A stretch of DNA of 64,000 nt from Eledone cirrhosa (GCA_964016885.1 OZ024740.1:7398450-7462449); one strand, 5' to 3'. Numbered from the stretch's first letter, positions 1-15,800 are shown. Translations and numbers: made by a program. Notes: generated by a model from the letters alone, not told the origin.

Positions 1-3000
1 GTTATATCAGTTTCGATTAGTATGTCAGTTTCTATTGGTATATCAGTTTCGATTAGTATATCAGTTTCTACTGGTATGTCAGTTTTGATTGGTATAGCAG
101 TTTCTATTCGTATGTCAGTTTTGATTGGTATGTCAGTTTCTATTGTTATATCAGTTTCGATTGGTATGTCAGTTTCTATTGGTATGTCAGTTTCGATTAT
201 TATATCAGTTACTATTGGTATGTCAGTTTTGATTGCTATGTCAGTTTCTATTAGTATATCAGTTTCAATTGGTATATCATTTGATTGGTATGTCAGTTTC
301 CATTGGTATGTCAATTTCGATTGGTATATCAGTTTCGATTAGTATGTCAGTTACTATTGGAATATCAGTTTCGATTGGTATATCTGTGTCGATTGGTATG
401 TCAGTTTCTATTGTTATATCAGTTTCGATTAGTACGTCAGTTTCGATTAGTATATCACTTTCTATTGGTATGTCAGTTTCGATTGGTATATCAGTTTCTA
501 TTGGTATGTCAGTTTTGATTGGTATATCAGTTTCTATTGGTATGTCAGTTTCGATTGGTATGTCAGTATCTATTGGTATATCAGTTTAGATTGGTATGTT
601 AGTTTCTATTGGTATGTCAGTTTAGATTGGTATATCAGTTTCTATTGGTATATCAGTTTCTATTGGTATGTCAATTTCGAATGGTATATTAGTTTCGATT
701 TGTATGTCAGTTTCTATTGGTATATCAGTTTCGATTGGTATATCTGTTTCGATTGCTATGTCAGTTTCGATTGGTATGTCTGTTTAGATTGGTATATCAA
801 TTTCTATTGGTATGACAGTTTCGAAAGGGTATATCAGATTCGTTTGGTATGTCAGTTTCGATCGGTATGTCAGTTTCGATTAGTATGTCAATTTCGATTA
901 GCATGTCAGTTTCTATTGGTATATCAGTTTCTATTGGTATGTCAGTTTCGATAGGTATATCAGTTTCGATTGGTATATCAGTTTCGATTGGTATGTCAGT
1001 TTCTATTGGTATGTCAGTTTTGATTTTTATATCAGTTACAATTGGTATGTAAGTTTCGATTGGTATGTCAGTTTCTATTGGTATATGTGTTTCGATTGGT
1101 ATGTCAGTTTCGATTAGTATATCAGTTTCTATTGGACTGTCAGTTTCTATTGATATATCAGTTTCGTTTGGTATATCAGTTTCTATTGTTATGTCAGTTT
1201 CGATTGATATATCAGTTTCGATTAGTATGTCAGTTTCTAATGGTATGTCAGTTTTGATTAGTATATCAGTTTCTATTGGTATATCAGTTTCGATTGGTAT
1301 GTCAGTTTGTATTGGTATGTCAATTTCAATTGGTATATCAGTTTCGATTAGTATGTCAGTTTCTATTGGTATATCAGTTTCGATTGGTATATCTGTTTCG
1401 ATTGGTATGTCAGTTTCGATTGGTATATCAGTTTCGATTAGTATGTCAGTTTCTATTGGTATGTCAGTTTCGATTGGTTTGTCAGTTTAGATTGGTATAT
1501 CAGTTTCTATTGGTATGACAGTTTCGATTGGTATATCAGTTTCGATTGGTATGTCAGTTTGGATTGGCATGTCAGTTTCGATTGGTATTTCAGTTTCAAT
1601 TGGTATGTCAGTTTCGATTGGTATGTCAAATTCGATTGGTATATCAGTTTCGATTGATATGTCAGTTTCGATTGGTATATCAGTCTCGATTGGTATGTCA
1701 GTTTTGATTAGTATATTAGTTTCTATTGGTATGTCGGTTTCTAATGGTATTTCAGTTTCGATTGTTATATCAGTTTCTATTGGTATATCAGTTTCGATTA
1801 GTATGTCAGTTTCTACTGGAATATCAGTTTCGATTGTTATATCAGTTTCGATTGGTATATCAGTTTCGATTGGTATGTCAGTTTCTATTGGTATATCAGT
1901 TTCTATTGGTATGTCAGTTTCGATTGGTATGTCAGTTTCGATTGGTATGTCAATTTCGATTGGTATATCAGTTTCGATTAGTATGTCAGTTACTATTGGT
2001 ATATCAGTTTCGATTGGTACATCTGTTTCGATTGGTATGTCAGTTTCTATTGTTATATCAGTTTCGATTAGTATGTCAGTTTCGATTGGTATATCAGTTT
2101 CTATTGGTATATCAGTTTCTATTGGTATGTCAGTTTTGATTGGTATATCAGTTTCTATTGGTATGTCAGTTTCGATTGGTATGTCAGTTTCGATTAGTAT
2201 ATCAGTTTCTATTGGTTTGTGAGTTTCGATTCGTATATCAGTTTCTATTGGTATATCAGTTTCTATTGTTATGTCAATTTCGAATGGTATATTAGTTTCG
2301 ATTAGTATGTCAGTTTCTATTGGTATGTAAATTTATATTGGTACATCAGTTTCTATTGGTATGACAGTTTCGATTGGTATATCAGTTTTGATTGGTATGT
2401 CAGCTTGGATTGGTATGTCAGTTTGGATTGGTATGTCAGTTTCGATTGTTATGTCAATTTCGATTGGTATATCAGTTTTGATTAGTATGTCAGTTTCTAT
2501 TGGTATGTCAGTTTTGATTGGTATGTCAGATTCTATTGGTATATCAGTTTCGATTGGTATATCAGTTTCGATTGGTATATCAGTTTCGATTTGTATATCA
2601 GTTTCTATTGGTATATCAGTTTCTATTGATATGTCAGTTTCAATCGGTATGTCAGTTTCGATTGGTATATCAGTTTTTATTGGTATGTCAGTTTCGATTG
2701 GTATGTCAGTTTCGATTAGTATGTTAGTTTCTATTGGTATATCAGTTTCGATTGGTATATCAGTTTCTATTAGTATATCAGTTTCTATTGGTATATCAGT
2801 TTCGACTGGTATATCAGTTGCCTTGGTATATCAGTTACTATTGGTATGCCAGTTTCGATAGGTATGTCAGTTTCGATTGGTATGTCAGTTTCTTTTGGTA
2901 TGTCAGTTTCGATTATTATATCAGTTACTATTGGTATGTCAGTTTGGATTGGTATGTCAGTTTGGATTGGTATGTCAGTTTGGATTGGTATGTCAGTTTC

Positions 3001-4315
3001 GATTGTTATATCAGTTTTGATTAGTATGTCAGTTTCTTTTGGTATATCAGTTTCTATTGGTATGTCAGTTTCGATTAGTATGTCAATTTCTATTGGTATA
3101 TCAGTTTCGATTGGTATGTCAGTTTCTATTGGTATGTCAGTTTTGATTTTTATATCAGTTACAATTGGTATGTCAGTTTCGATTGGTATGTCAGTTTCTA
3201 TTGTTATATGTGTTTCGATTGGTATGTCAGTTTCGATTAGTATATCAGTTTCTATTGGACTGTCAGTTTCTATTGATATATCAGTTTCGTTTGGTATATC
3301 AGTTTCTATTGGTATGTCAGTTTCGATTGGTAAGTCATATTCTATTGGTATATCAGTTTCGATTGATATATCAGTTTCGATTAGTATGTCAGTTTCTAAT
3401 GGTATGTCAGTTTTGATTAGTATATCAGTTTCTATTGGTATGTCAGTCTCGATTGGTATGTCAGTTTTGATTAGTATATTAGTTTCTATTGGTATGTCGG
3501 TTTCTATTGGTATTTCAGTTTCGATTGGTATATCAGTTTCCATTGGTATATCAGTTTCGATTAGTATGTCAGTTTCTATTGGAATATCAGTTTCGATTGT
3601 TATATCAGTTTCGATTGGTATATCAGTTTCGATTGGTATGTCAGTTTCTATTGGTATATCAGTTTCTATTGGTATGTCAGTTTCGATTGGTATGACAGTT
3701 TTGATTGGTATGTCAATTTCGATTGGTATATCAGTTTCGATTAGTATGTCAGTTACTATTGGTATATCAGTTTCGATTGGTACATCTGTTTCGATTGGTA
3801 TGTCAGTTTCTATCGTTATATCAGTTTCGATTAGTATGTCAGTTTCGATTAGTATATCACTTTCTATTGGTATGTCAGTTTCGATTGGTATATCAGTTTC
3901 TATTGGTATATCAGTTTCTATTGGTATGTCAGTTTTGATTGGTATATCAGTTTCTATTGGTATGTCAGTTTCGATTTGTATGTCAGTTTCTATTGGTATA
4001 TCAGTTTCGATTGGTATGTTAGTTTCTATTGGTATGTCAGTTTCGATTAGTATATCAGTTTCTATTGGTTTGTGAGTTTCGATTCGTATATCAGTTTCTA
4101 TTGGTATATCAGTTTCTATTGTTATGTCAATTTCGAATGGTATATTAGTTTCGATTCGTATATCAGTTTCTATTGGTATATCAGTTTCTATTGTTATGTC
4201 AATTTCGAATGGTATATTAGTTTTGATTAGTATGTCAGTTTCTATTGCTATGTCAGTTTCGATTAGTATATCAGTTTCTATTGGTATGTCAGTTTCGATT
4301 GGTATGTCACTTTAG

Positions 4316-7300
4316 ATTGGTATATCAGTTTCTATTGGTATGACAGTTTCGATTGGTATATCAGTTTTGATTGGTATGTCAGTTTGGATTGGCATGTCAG
4401 TTTCGATTGGTATGTCAGTTTCGATTGGTATGTCAGTTTCGATTGATATGTCAGTTTCGATTGGTATATCAGTTTCGATTGGTATCTCAGTTTTGATTAG
4501 TATATTAGTTTCTATTGGTATGTCGGTTTCTATTGGTATTACAGTTTCGATTGGTATATCAGTTTCGATTAGTATGTCAGTTTCTATTGGTACGCCAGTT
4601 TTGATTAGTATATCAGTTTATATTGGTATGTCAGTTTCGATTGGTATGTCAGTTTCTATTGGTATATCAGTTTCGATTGTTATATCAGTTTCGATTGGTA
4701 TGTCAGTTTCTATTGGTATATCAGTTTCTATTGGTATGTCAGTTGCGATTGGTACGTCAGTTTGGATTGGTATGTCAATTTCAATTGGTATATCAGTTTC
4801 GATTAGTATGTCAGTTTCGATTGGTATGTCAGTTTCGATTGGTATATCAGTTTCGATTGGTATGTCAGTTTCGATTAGTATATCAGTTACTATTGGTATG
4901 TGAGTTTCTATTGGTATATCAGTTTCGATTGGTATATCAGTTTCGATTAGTATGTCAGTTTCTATTGGTATGTCAGTTTCGATTAGTATATCAGTTTCTA
5001 TTGGTATGTCAGTTTCGATTGGTATGTCAGTTTAGATTGGTATATCAGTTTCTATTGGTATGACAGTTTCGATTGGTATATCAGTTTCGATTGGTATGTC
5101 AGTTTGGATTGGCATGTCAGTTTCGATTGGTATGTCAGTTTCGATTGGTATGTCAGTTTCGATTGGTATGTCAATTTCGATTGGTATATCAGTTTCGATT
5201 GGTATATCAGTTTCGATTGATATGTCAGTTTCGATTGGTATATCAGTTTCGATTGGTTTATCAGTTTCGATTGATATGTCAGTTTCGATTGGTATATCAG
5301 TTTTGATTAGTATATTAGTTTCTATTGGTATGTCAGTTTTGATTGGTATAGCAGTTTCTATTCGTATGTCAGTTTCGATTGGTATGTCAGTTTCTATTGG
5401 TATATCAGTTTCGATGGGTATGTCAGTTTCTATTGGTATGTCAGTTTCGATTATTATATCAGTTACTATTGGTATGTCAGTTTTGATTGGTATGTCAGTT
5501 ACGATTAGTATATCAGTTTCTATTGGTTTGTGAGTTTCGATTCGTATATCAGTTTCTATTGGTATATCAGTTTCTATTGTTATGTCAATTTCGAATGGTA
5601 TATTAGTTTCGATTAGTATGTCAGTTTCTATTGGTATGTCAATTTATATTGGTACATCAGTTTCTATTGGTATGACAGTTTCGATTGGTATATCAGTTTG
5701 GATTGGTATGTCAGCTTGGATTGGTATGTCAGTTTGGATTGGTATGTCAGTTTCGATTGTTATGTCAATTTCGATTGGTATATCAGTTTCTATTGGTATG
5801 TCAGTTTCAATCGGTATGTCAGTTTCGATTGGTATATCAGTTTCTATTGGTATGTCAGTTTCGATTGGTATGTCAATTTCGATTAGTATGTTAGTTTCTA
5901 TTGGTATATCAGTTTCGATTGGTATATCAGTTTCTATTAGTATATCAGTTTCTATTGGTATATCAGTTTCGACTGGTATGTCAGTTGCCATTGGTATATC
6001 AGTTACTATTGGTATGCCAGTTTCGATAGGTATGTCAGTTTCGATTGGTATGTCAGTTTCTTTTGGTATGTCAGTTTCGATTATTATATCAGTTACTATT
6101 GGTATGTCAGTTTGGATTGGTATGTCAGTTTGGATTGGTATGTCAGTTTGGATTGGTATGTCAGTTTCGATTGTTATATCAGTTTTGATTAGTATGTCAG
6201 TTTCTTTTGGTATATCAGTTTCGATTGGTATATCAGTTTTGATTGTTATGTCAATTTTCGATTGGTACAACAGTTTTGATTAGTATGTCAGTTTCTATTG
6301 GTATGTCAGTTTTGATTGGTATATCAGTTTCTATTGGTATGTCAGTTTCGATTAGTATGTCAATTTCTATTGGTATATCAGTTTCAATTGGTATGTCAGT
6401 TTCTATTGGTATGTCAGTTTTGATTTTTATATCAGTTACAATTGGTATGTCAGTTTCGATTGGTATGTCAGTTTCTATCGTTATATGTGTTTCGATTGGT
6501 ATGTCAGTTTCGATTAGTATATCAGTTTCTATTGGACTGTCAGTTTCTATTGATATATCAGTTTCGTTTGGTATATCAGTTTCTATTGGTATGTCAGTTT
6601 CGATTGGTAAGTCATATTCTATTGGTATATCAGTTTCGATTGATATATCAGTTTTGATTAGTATGTCAGTTTCTAATGGTATGTCAGTTTTGATTAGTAT
6701 ATCAGTTTCTATTGGTATGTCAGTTTCGATTGGTATGTCAGTTTCTATTGGTATATCAGTTTTGATTGGTATATCAGTTTCGATTGGTATATCAGTTTCG
6801 ATTGGTATGTCAGTTTCTATTGGTATATCAGTTGCTATTGGTATGTCAGTTGCGATTGGTACGTCAGTTTGGAATGGTATGTCAATTTCAATTGGTATAT
6901 CAGTTTCGATTAGTATGTCAGTTTCGATCAGTATGTCAGTTTCGATTGGTATATCAGTTTCGATTGGTATGTCAGTTTCGATTAGTATATCAGTTACTAT
7001 TGGTATGTGAGTTTCCATTGGTATATCAGTTTCGATTGGTATATCAGTTTCGATTAGTATGTCAGTTTCTATTGGTATGTCAGTTTCGATTAGTATATCA
7101 GTTTCTATTGGTATGTCAGTTTCGATTGGTATGTCAGTTTAGATTGGTATATCAGTTTCTATTGGTATGACAGTTTCGATTGGTATATCAGTTTTGATTG
7201 GTATGTCAGTTTGGATTGGCATGTCAGTTTCGATTGGTATGTCAGTTTCGATTGGTATGTCAGTTTCGATTGGTATGTTAATTTCGATTGGTATATCAGT

Positions 7301-8400
7301 TTCGATTGGTATATCAGTTTCGATTGATATGTCAGTTTCGATTGGTATATCAGTTTCGATTGGTATCTCAGTTTTGATTAGTATATTAGTTTCTATTGGT
7401 ATGTCGGTTTCTATTGGTATTACAGTTTCGATTGGTATATCAGTTTCGATTAGTATGTCAGTTTCTATTGGTACGTCAGTTTTGATTAGTATATCAGTTT
7501 CTATTGGTATGTCAGTTTCGATTGGTATGTCAGTTTCTATTGGTATATCAGTTTCGATTGTTATATCAGTTTCGATTGGTATGTCAGTTTCTATTGGTAT
7601 ATCAGTTTCTATTGGTATGTCAGTTGCGATTGGTACGTCAGTTTGGATTGGTATGTCAATTTCAATTGGTATATCAGTTTCGATTAGTATGTCAGTTTCG
7701 ATTGGTATGTCAGTTTCGATTGGTATATCAGTTTCGATTGGTATGTCAGTTTCGATTAGTATATCAGTTACTATTGGTATGTGAGTTTCTATTGGTATAT
7801 CAGTTTCGATTGGTATATCAGTTTCGATTAGTATGTCAGTTTCTATTGGTATGTCAGTTTCGATTAGTATATCAGTTTCTATTGGTATGTCAGTTTCGAT
7901 TGGTATGTCAGTTTAGATTGGTATATCAGTTTCTATTGGTATGACAGTTTCGATTGGTATATCAGTTTCGATTGGTATGTCAGTTTGGATTGGCATGTCA
8001 GTTTCGATTGGTATGTCAGTTTCGATTGGTATGTCAGTTTCGATTGGTATGTCAATTTCGATTGGTATATCAGTTTCGATTGGTATATCAGTTTCGATTG
8101 ATATGTCAGTTTCGATTGGTATATCAGTTTCGATTGGTTTATCAGTTTCGATTGATATGTCAGTTTCGATTGGTATATCAGTTTTGATTAGTATATTAGT
8201 TTCTATTGGTATGTCAGTTTTGATTGGTATAGCAGTTTCTATTCGTATGTCAGTTTCGATTGGTATGTCAGTTTCTATTGGTATATCAGTTTCGATGGGT
8301 ATGTCAGTTTCTATTGGTATGTCAGTTTCGATTATTATATCAGTTACTATTGGTATGTCAGTTTTGATTGGTATGTCAGTTACGATTAGTATATCAGTTT
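4316..8400 (+). repeat. Higher-order repeat pair, lag 2827-2881 bp
   Basis: The satellite stretch from about 4316 to 5520 recurs from about 7143 to 8400 with the same order of variant units. The lag is 2827 bp at the start (4340 matches 7167) and 2881 bp later (4623 matches 7504, 5060 matches 7941). The 54-bp change is exactly three extra units, near 7270. The lag is 1 bp over a multiple of 18, explained by the extra T near 6253. Agreement is near complete, including over about 440 bp compared codon by codon. It shows segmental amplification of blocks rather than independent drift of single units. Confidence 0.85.
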
Positions 8401-9040
8401 CTATAGGTATTTCAGTTTCTATTAGTATATCAGTTTCGATTGGTATATCGTTTCGATTGGTATGTCAGTTTCGATTGGTATGTCAATTTCGATTGGTTTA
8501 TCAGTTTCGATTAGTATGTCAGTTACTATTGGTATATCAGTTTCGATTGGTATATCTGGTTCGATTGGTATGTCAGTTTCTATTGTTATATCAGTTTCGA
8601 TTAGTATGTCAGTTTCGATTAGTATATCACTTTCTATTGGTATGTCAGTTTCGATTGGTATATCAGTTTCTATTGGTATATCAGTTTCTATTGGTATGTC
8701 AGTTTTGATTGGTATATCAGTTTCTATTGGTATGTCAGTTTCGATTGGTATATCAGTTTCTATTGGCATATCAGTTTCGATTGGTATGTTAGTTTCTACT
8801 GGTATGTCTGTTTCGATTAGTATATCAGTTTCTATTGGTTTGTTAGTGTCTATTGGTATATCAGTTTCTATTGGTATATCAGTTTCTATTGGTATGTCAA
8901 TTTCGAATGGTATATTAGTTTCGATTAGTATGTCAGTTTCTATTGGTATATCAGTTTCGATTGTTATATCTGTTTCGATTGCTATGTCAGTTTCGATTGG
9001 TATGTCAGTTTCTATTGGTATATCAGTTTCTATTGGTATG

Positions 9041-12000
9041 ACAGTTTCGAAGGGGTATATCAGTTTCGTTTGGTATGTCAGTTTCGATCGGTATGTCAGT
9101 TTCGATTGGTATGTCAGTTTCGATTGGTATGTCAATTTCGATTAGCATGTCAGTTTCAATTGGTATATCAGTTTCTATTGGTATGTCAGTTTCGATAGGT
9201 ATGTCCGTTTCTATTGGTATAACAGTTTCGATTGGTATGTCAGTTTCGATTGGTATGTCAGTTTATATTGGTACATCAGTTTCTATTGGTATGACAGTTT
9301 CGATTGGTATATCAGTTTCGATTGGTATGTCAGTTTGGATTGGTATGTCAGTTTGGATTGGTATGTCAATTTCGATCGGTATATCAGTTTTGATTAGTAT
9401 ATCAGTTTCGATTGGTATATCAGTTTCGATTGGTATATCAGTTTCGATTGGTATATCAGTTTCGATTGGTATGTCAGTTTCGATTAGTATATCAGTTTCT
9501 ATTGGTATGTCAGTTTCTATTGGTATATCAGTTTCGATTGGTATATCAGTTTCGATTAGTATGTCAGTTTCTATTGGAATATCAGTTTCGATTGGTATAT
9601 CAGTTTCGATTGGTATATCAGTTTCGATTGGTATATCAGTTTCGATTGGTATGTCAGTTTCGATTAGTATATCAGTTTATATTGGTATGTCAGTTTCTAC
9701 TGGAATGTCAGTTTCGATTAGTATATCAGTTTCTATTGGTATGTCAGTTTCGATTGGTATGTCAGATTCTATTGGTATATCAGTTTCGATTGGTATATCA
9801 GTTTCGATTGGTATATCAGTTTCGATTGGTATATCAGTTTCGATTGGTATATCAGTTTCTATTGGTATGTCAGTTTTGATTGGTATATCAGTTTCTATTG
9901 GTATGTCAGTTTCGATTAGTATGTCAATTTCTATTGGTATATCAGTTTCGATTGGTATGTCAGTTTCTACTGGTATGTCAGTTTTGATTTTTATATCAGT
10001 TACAATTGGTATGTCAGTTTCGATTGGTATGTCAGTTTTGATTTTTATATCAGTTACAATTGGTATGTCAGTTTCGATTGGTATGTCAGTTTCTATTGGT
10101 ATATGTGTTTCGATTGGTATGTCAGTTTCGATTAGTATATCAGTTTCTATTGGACTCTCAGTTTCTATTGATATATCAGTTTCGTTTGGTATATCAGTTT
10201 CTATTGGTATGTCAGTTTCGATTGGTATGTCAGTTTCTATTGTTATATCAGTTTCGATTGATATATCAGTTTCGATTATTATGCCAGTTTCTAATGGTAT
10301 GTCACTTTTGATTAGTATATCAGTTTCCATTGGTATGTCAGTTTCGATTGGTATGTCAGTTTCTATTGGTATATCAGTTTCGATTGGTATATCAGTTTCG
10401 ATTGGTATATCAGTTTCGATTGGTATGTCAGTTTCTATTGGTATATCAGTTTCTATTGGTATGTCAGTTTCGATTGGTACGTCAGTTTGGATTGGTATGT
10501 CAATTTCAATTAGTATATCAGTTTCGATTAGTATGTCAGTTTCTATTGGTATATCAGTTTCGATTGGTATACCTGTTTCGATTGGTATGTCAGTTTCGAT
10601 TGGTATATCAGTTTCGATTGGTATGTCAGTTTCGATTAGTACATCAGTTACTATTGGTATGTGAGTTTCTATTGGTATATCAGTTTCGATTGGTATATCA
10701 GTTTCGATTAGTATATCTGTTTCGATTGCTATGTCAGTTTCGATTGGTATGTCAGTTTAGATTGGTATATCAGTTTCTATTGGTATGACAGTTTCGAAGG
10801 GGTATATCAGTTTCGTTTGGTATGTCAGTTTCGATCGGTATGTCAGTTTCGATTGGTATGTCAGTTTCGATTGGTATGTCAATTTCGATTAGCATGTCAG
10901 TTTCAAGTGGTATATCAGTTTCTATTGGTATGTCAGTTTCGATAGGTATGTCTGTTTCTATTGGTATAACAGTTTCGATTGGTATGTCAGTTTCGATTGG
11001 TATGTCAGTTTATATTGGTACATCAGATTCTATTGGTATGACAGTTTAGATTGGTATATCAGTTTCGATTGGTATGTCAGTTTGGATTGGTATGTCAATT
11101 TCGATTGGTATATCAGTTTTGATTAGTATGTCAGTTTCTATTGGTATATCAGTTTCGATTGGTATATCAGTTTCGATTGGTATATCCGTTTCGATTGGTA
11201 TATCAGTTTCGATTGGTATGTCAGTTTCGATTTGTATATCAGTTTCTATTGGTATGTCAGTTTCTATTGGTATATCAGTTTCGATTGGTATATCAGTTTC
11301 GATTAGTATGTCAGTTACTATTGGAATATCAGTTTCGATTGGTATATCAGTTTCGATTGGTATATCAGTTTCGATTGGTATATCAGTTTCGATTGGTATG
11401 TCAGTTTCGATTAGTATATCAGTTTCTATTGGTATGTCAGTTTCTATTGGTATATCAGTTTCGATTGGTATATCAGTTTCGATTAGTATGTCAGTTTCTA
11501 TTGGAATGTCAGTTTCGATTAGTATATCAGTTTCTATTGGTATGTCAGTTTCGATTGGTATGTCAGATTCTATTGGTATATCAGTTTCGATTGGTATATC
11601 AGTTTCGATTGGTATATCAGTTTCGATTGGTATATCAGTTTCTATTGGTATGTCAGTTTTGATTGGTATATCAGTTTCTATTGGTATGTCAGTTTCGATT
11701 AGTATGTCAATTTCAATTGGTATATCAGTTTCGATTGGTATGTCAGTTTCTACTGGTATGTCAGTTTTGATTTTTATATCAGTTACAATTGGTATGTCAG
11801 TTTCGATTGGTATGTCAGTTTTGATTTTTATATCAGTTACAATTGGTATGTCAGTTTCGATTGGTATGTCAGTTTCTATTGGTATATGTGTTTCGATTGG
11901 TATGTCAGTTTCGATTAGTATATCAGTTTCTATTGGACTCTCAGTTTCTATTGATATATCAGTTTCGTTTGGTATATCAGTTTCTATTGGTATGTCAGTT

Positions 12001-12800
12001 TCGATTGGTATGTCAGTTTCAATTGGTATATCAGTTTCGATTGATATATCAGTTTCGATTATTATGTCAGTTTCTAATGGTATGTCACTTTTGATTAGTA
12101 TATCAGTTTCTATTGGTATGTCAGTTTCGATTGGTATGTCAGTTTCTATTGGTATATCAGTTTCGATTGGTATATCAGTTTCGATTTGTATATCAATTTC
12201 GATTGGTATGTCAGTTTCTATTGGTATATCAGTTTCTATTGGTATGTCAGTTTCGATTGGTACGTCAGTTTGGATTGGTATGTCAATTTCAATTAGTATA
12301 TCAGTTTCGATTAGTATGTCAGTTTCTATTGGTATATCAGTTTCGATTGGTATACCTGTTTCGATTGGTATGTCAGTTTCGATTGGTATATCAGTTTCGA
12401 TTGGTATGTCAGTTTCGATTAGTACATCAGTTACTATTGGTATGTCAGGTTCGATTAGTATGTCAATTTCTATTGGTATATCAATTTCGATTGGTATGTC
12501 AGTTTTGATTTTTATATCAGTTACCATTGGTATGTCAGTGTCGATTGGTATGTCAGTTTCTATTGGTATATGTGTTTCGATTGGTATGTCAGTTTCGATT
12601 AGTATATCAGTTTCTATTGGACTCTCAGTTTCTATTGATATATCAGTTTCGTTTGGTATATCAGTTTCTATTGGTATGTCAGTTTCGATTGGTATGTCAG
12701 TTTCTATTGGTATATCAGTTTCGATTGATATATCAGTTTCGATTATTATGTCAGTTTCTAATGGTATGTCACTTTTGATTAGTATATCAGTTTCTATTGG
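9041..12800 (+). repeat. Higher-order repeats, lags 1747/1783 and 684 bp
   Basis: A block beginning at a +1 marker unit (TTCGAAGGGG, 9047) recurs 1747 bp later (9075 matches 10822). The lag becomes 1783 bp after two extra units (10060 matches 11843). A sub-block containing the cassette with TTTTGATTTTTATATCAG and the TATATGTG variant recurs again 684 bp (38 units) later (11843 matches 12527). The nested periods look like unequal crossover or replication slippage acting on already duplicated blocks. Confidence 0.8.
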
Positions 12801-15800
12801 TATGTCAGTTTCGATTGGTATGTCAGTTTCTAATGGTATATCAGTTTCGATTGGTATATCAGTTTCTATTGGTATGTCAGTTTCGATTGGTACGTCAGTT
12901 TGGATTGGTATGTCAATTTCGATTGGTATATCAGTTTTGATTAGTATGTCAGTTTCTATTGGTATATCAGTTTCGATTGGTATATCAGTTTCGATTGGTA
13001 TATCAGTTTCGATTGGTATGTCAGTTTCGATTATTATATCAGTTTTGATTAGTATGTCAGTTTCTATTGGTATATCAGTTTCGATTGGTATATCAGTTTC
13101 GATTAGTATGTCAGTTTCTATTGGAATATCAGTTTCGATTGGTATATCAGTTTCGATTGGTATATCAGTTTCGATTGGTATATCAGTTTCGATTGGTATG
13201 TCAGTTTCGAATAGTATATCAGTTTCTATTGGTATGTCAGTTTCTATTGGTATATCAGTTTCGATTGGTATATCAGTTTCGATTAGTATGTCAGTTTCTA
13301 TTGGAATGTCAGTTTCGATTAGTATATCAGTTTCTATTGGTATGTCAGTTTCGATTGGTATGTCAGATTCTATTGGTATATCAGTTTCGATTGGTATATC
13401 AGTTTCGTTTGGTATATCAGTTTCGATTGCTATATCAGTTTCGATTGGTATATCAGTTTCTATTGGTATGTCAGTTTTGATTGGTATATCAGTTTCTATT
13501 GGTATGTCAGGTTCGATTAGTACGTCAATTTCTATTGGTATATCAGTTTCGATTGGTATGTCAGTTTCTATTGGTATGTCAGTTTTGATTATTATATCAG
13601 TTACAATTGGTATGTCAGTTTCGATTGGTATGTCAGTTTTGATTTTTATATCAGTTACCATTGGTATGTCAGTGTCCATTGGTATGTCAGTTTCTATTGG
13701 TATATGTGTTTCGATTGGTATGTCAGTTTCGATTAGTATTTCAGTTTCTATTGGACTGTCAGTTTCTATTGATATATCAGTTTCGTTTGATATATCAGTT
13801 TCTATTTGTATGTCAGTTTCGATTGGTATGTCAGTTTCTATTGGTATATCAGTTTCGATTGATATATCAGTTTCGATTGGTATATCAGTTTCGATTGGTA
13901 TGTCAGTTTCTATTGGTATATCAGTTTCTATTGGTATGTCAGTTGCGATTGGTACGTCAGTTCGGATTGTTATGTCAATTTCAATTGGTATATCAGTTTC
14001 GATTAGTATGTCAGTTTCTATTGGTATATCAGTTTCGATTTGTATATCTGTTTCGGTTGGTATGTCAGTTTCGATTGGTATATCAGTTTCGATTGGTATG
14101 TCAGTTTCGATTAGTACATCAGTTACTATTGGTATGTGAGTTTCTATTGGTATATCAGTTTCGATTGGTATATCAGTTTCGATTAGTATGTCAGTTTCTA
14201 TTGGTATGTCAGTTTCGATTAGTATATCAGTTTCTATTGGTATGTCAGTTTCGATTGGTATGTCAGTTTAGATTGGTATATCAGTTACTATTGGTATGAC
14301 AGTTTCGATTGGTATATCAGTTTCGATTGGTATGTCAGGTTGGATTGGCATGTCAGTTTCTATTGGTATGTCAGTTTCGATTGGTATGTCAGTTTCGATT
14401 GGTATATCAATTTCGATTGGTATATCAGTTTCGATTGAAATGTCAGTTTCGATTGGTATATCAGTTTCGATTGGTATCTCAGTTTTGATTAGTATATTAG
14501 TTTCTATTGGTATGTCGGTTTCTATTGGTATTTCAGTTTCGATTGGTATATCAGTTTCGATTAGTATGTCAGTTTCTATTGGTATGTCAGTTTTGATTGG
14601 TATAGCAGTTTCTATTCGTATGTCAGTTTCGATTGGTATGTCAGTTTCTATTGTTATATCAGTTTCGATTGGTATGTCAGTTTCCATTGGTATGTCAGTT
14701 TCGATTATTATATCAGTTACTATTGGTATGTCAGTTTTGATTGGTATGTCAGTTTCTATTAGTATATCAGTTTCGATTGGTATATCATTTCGATTGGTAT
14801 GTCAGTTTCGATTATTATATCAGTTACTATTGGTATGTCAATTTCGATTGGTATATCAGTTTCGATTAGTATGTCAGTTACTATTGGAATATCAGTTTCG
14901 ATTGGAATATCTGTGTCGATTGGTATGTCAGTTTCTATTGTTATATCAGTTTCTATTGGTATATCAGTTTCTATTGGTATGTCAGTTTTGATTGGTATAT
15001 CAGTTTCTATTGGTATGTCAGTTTCGATTGGTATGTCAGTATCTATTGGTATATCAGTTTAGATTGGTATGTTAGTTTCTATTGGTATGTCAGTTTCGAT
15101 TGGTATATCAGTTTCTATTGGTATATCAGTTTCTATTGGTATGTCAATTTCGAATGGTATACTAGTTTCGATTAGTATGTCAGTTTCTATTGGTATATCA
15201 GTTTCGATTGGTATATCTGTTTCGATTGCTATGTTAGTTTCGATTGGTATGTCAGTTTAGATTGGTATATCAGTTTCTATTGGTATGACAGTTTCGAAGG
15301 GGTATATCAGATTCGTTTGGTATGTCAGTTTCGATCGGTATGTCAGTTTCGATTAGTACGTCAATTTCGATTAGCATGTCAGTTTCTATTGGTATATCAG
15401 TTTCTATTGGTATGTCAGTTTCGATAGGTATGTCCGTTTCTATTGGTATAACAGTTTCGATTGGTATGTCAGTTTCGATTGGTATGTCAGTTTATATTGG
15501 TATATCAGTTTCTATTGGTATGACAGTTTCGATTGGTATATCAGTTTGGATTGGTATGTCAGCTTGGATTGGTATGTCAGTTTCGATTGGTATGTCAGTT
15601 TCTATTGGTATATCAGTTTCGATTGGTATATCAGTTACTATTGGTATGACAGTTTCGATTGGTATATCAGTATCGATTGGTATGTCAGTTTGGATTGGCA
15701 TGTCAGTCTCGATTGGTATGTCAGTTTCGATTGGTATGTCAGTTTCGATTGGTATATCAGTTTCGATTGGTATCTCAGTTTTGATTAGTATATTAGTTTC

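Noticed and set aside
11046..13679. 877-codon - strand ORF of IETDIP repeats resembling an acidic repeat protein
   Set aside because: It is the complement of the same satellite and overlaps the + strand ORF. No start context, signal peptide or non-repeat domain is present.
11074..14139. Long ORF of 1021 codons of MSVSIG/ISVSIG hexapeptides (and similar ones throughout)
   Set aside because: Pure translation of the 18-bp satellite. Comparable ORFs occur in other + frames and on the - strand of the same DNA, and they end wherever a unit mutates to TAG or TGA or shifts phase.
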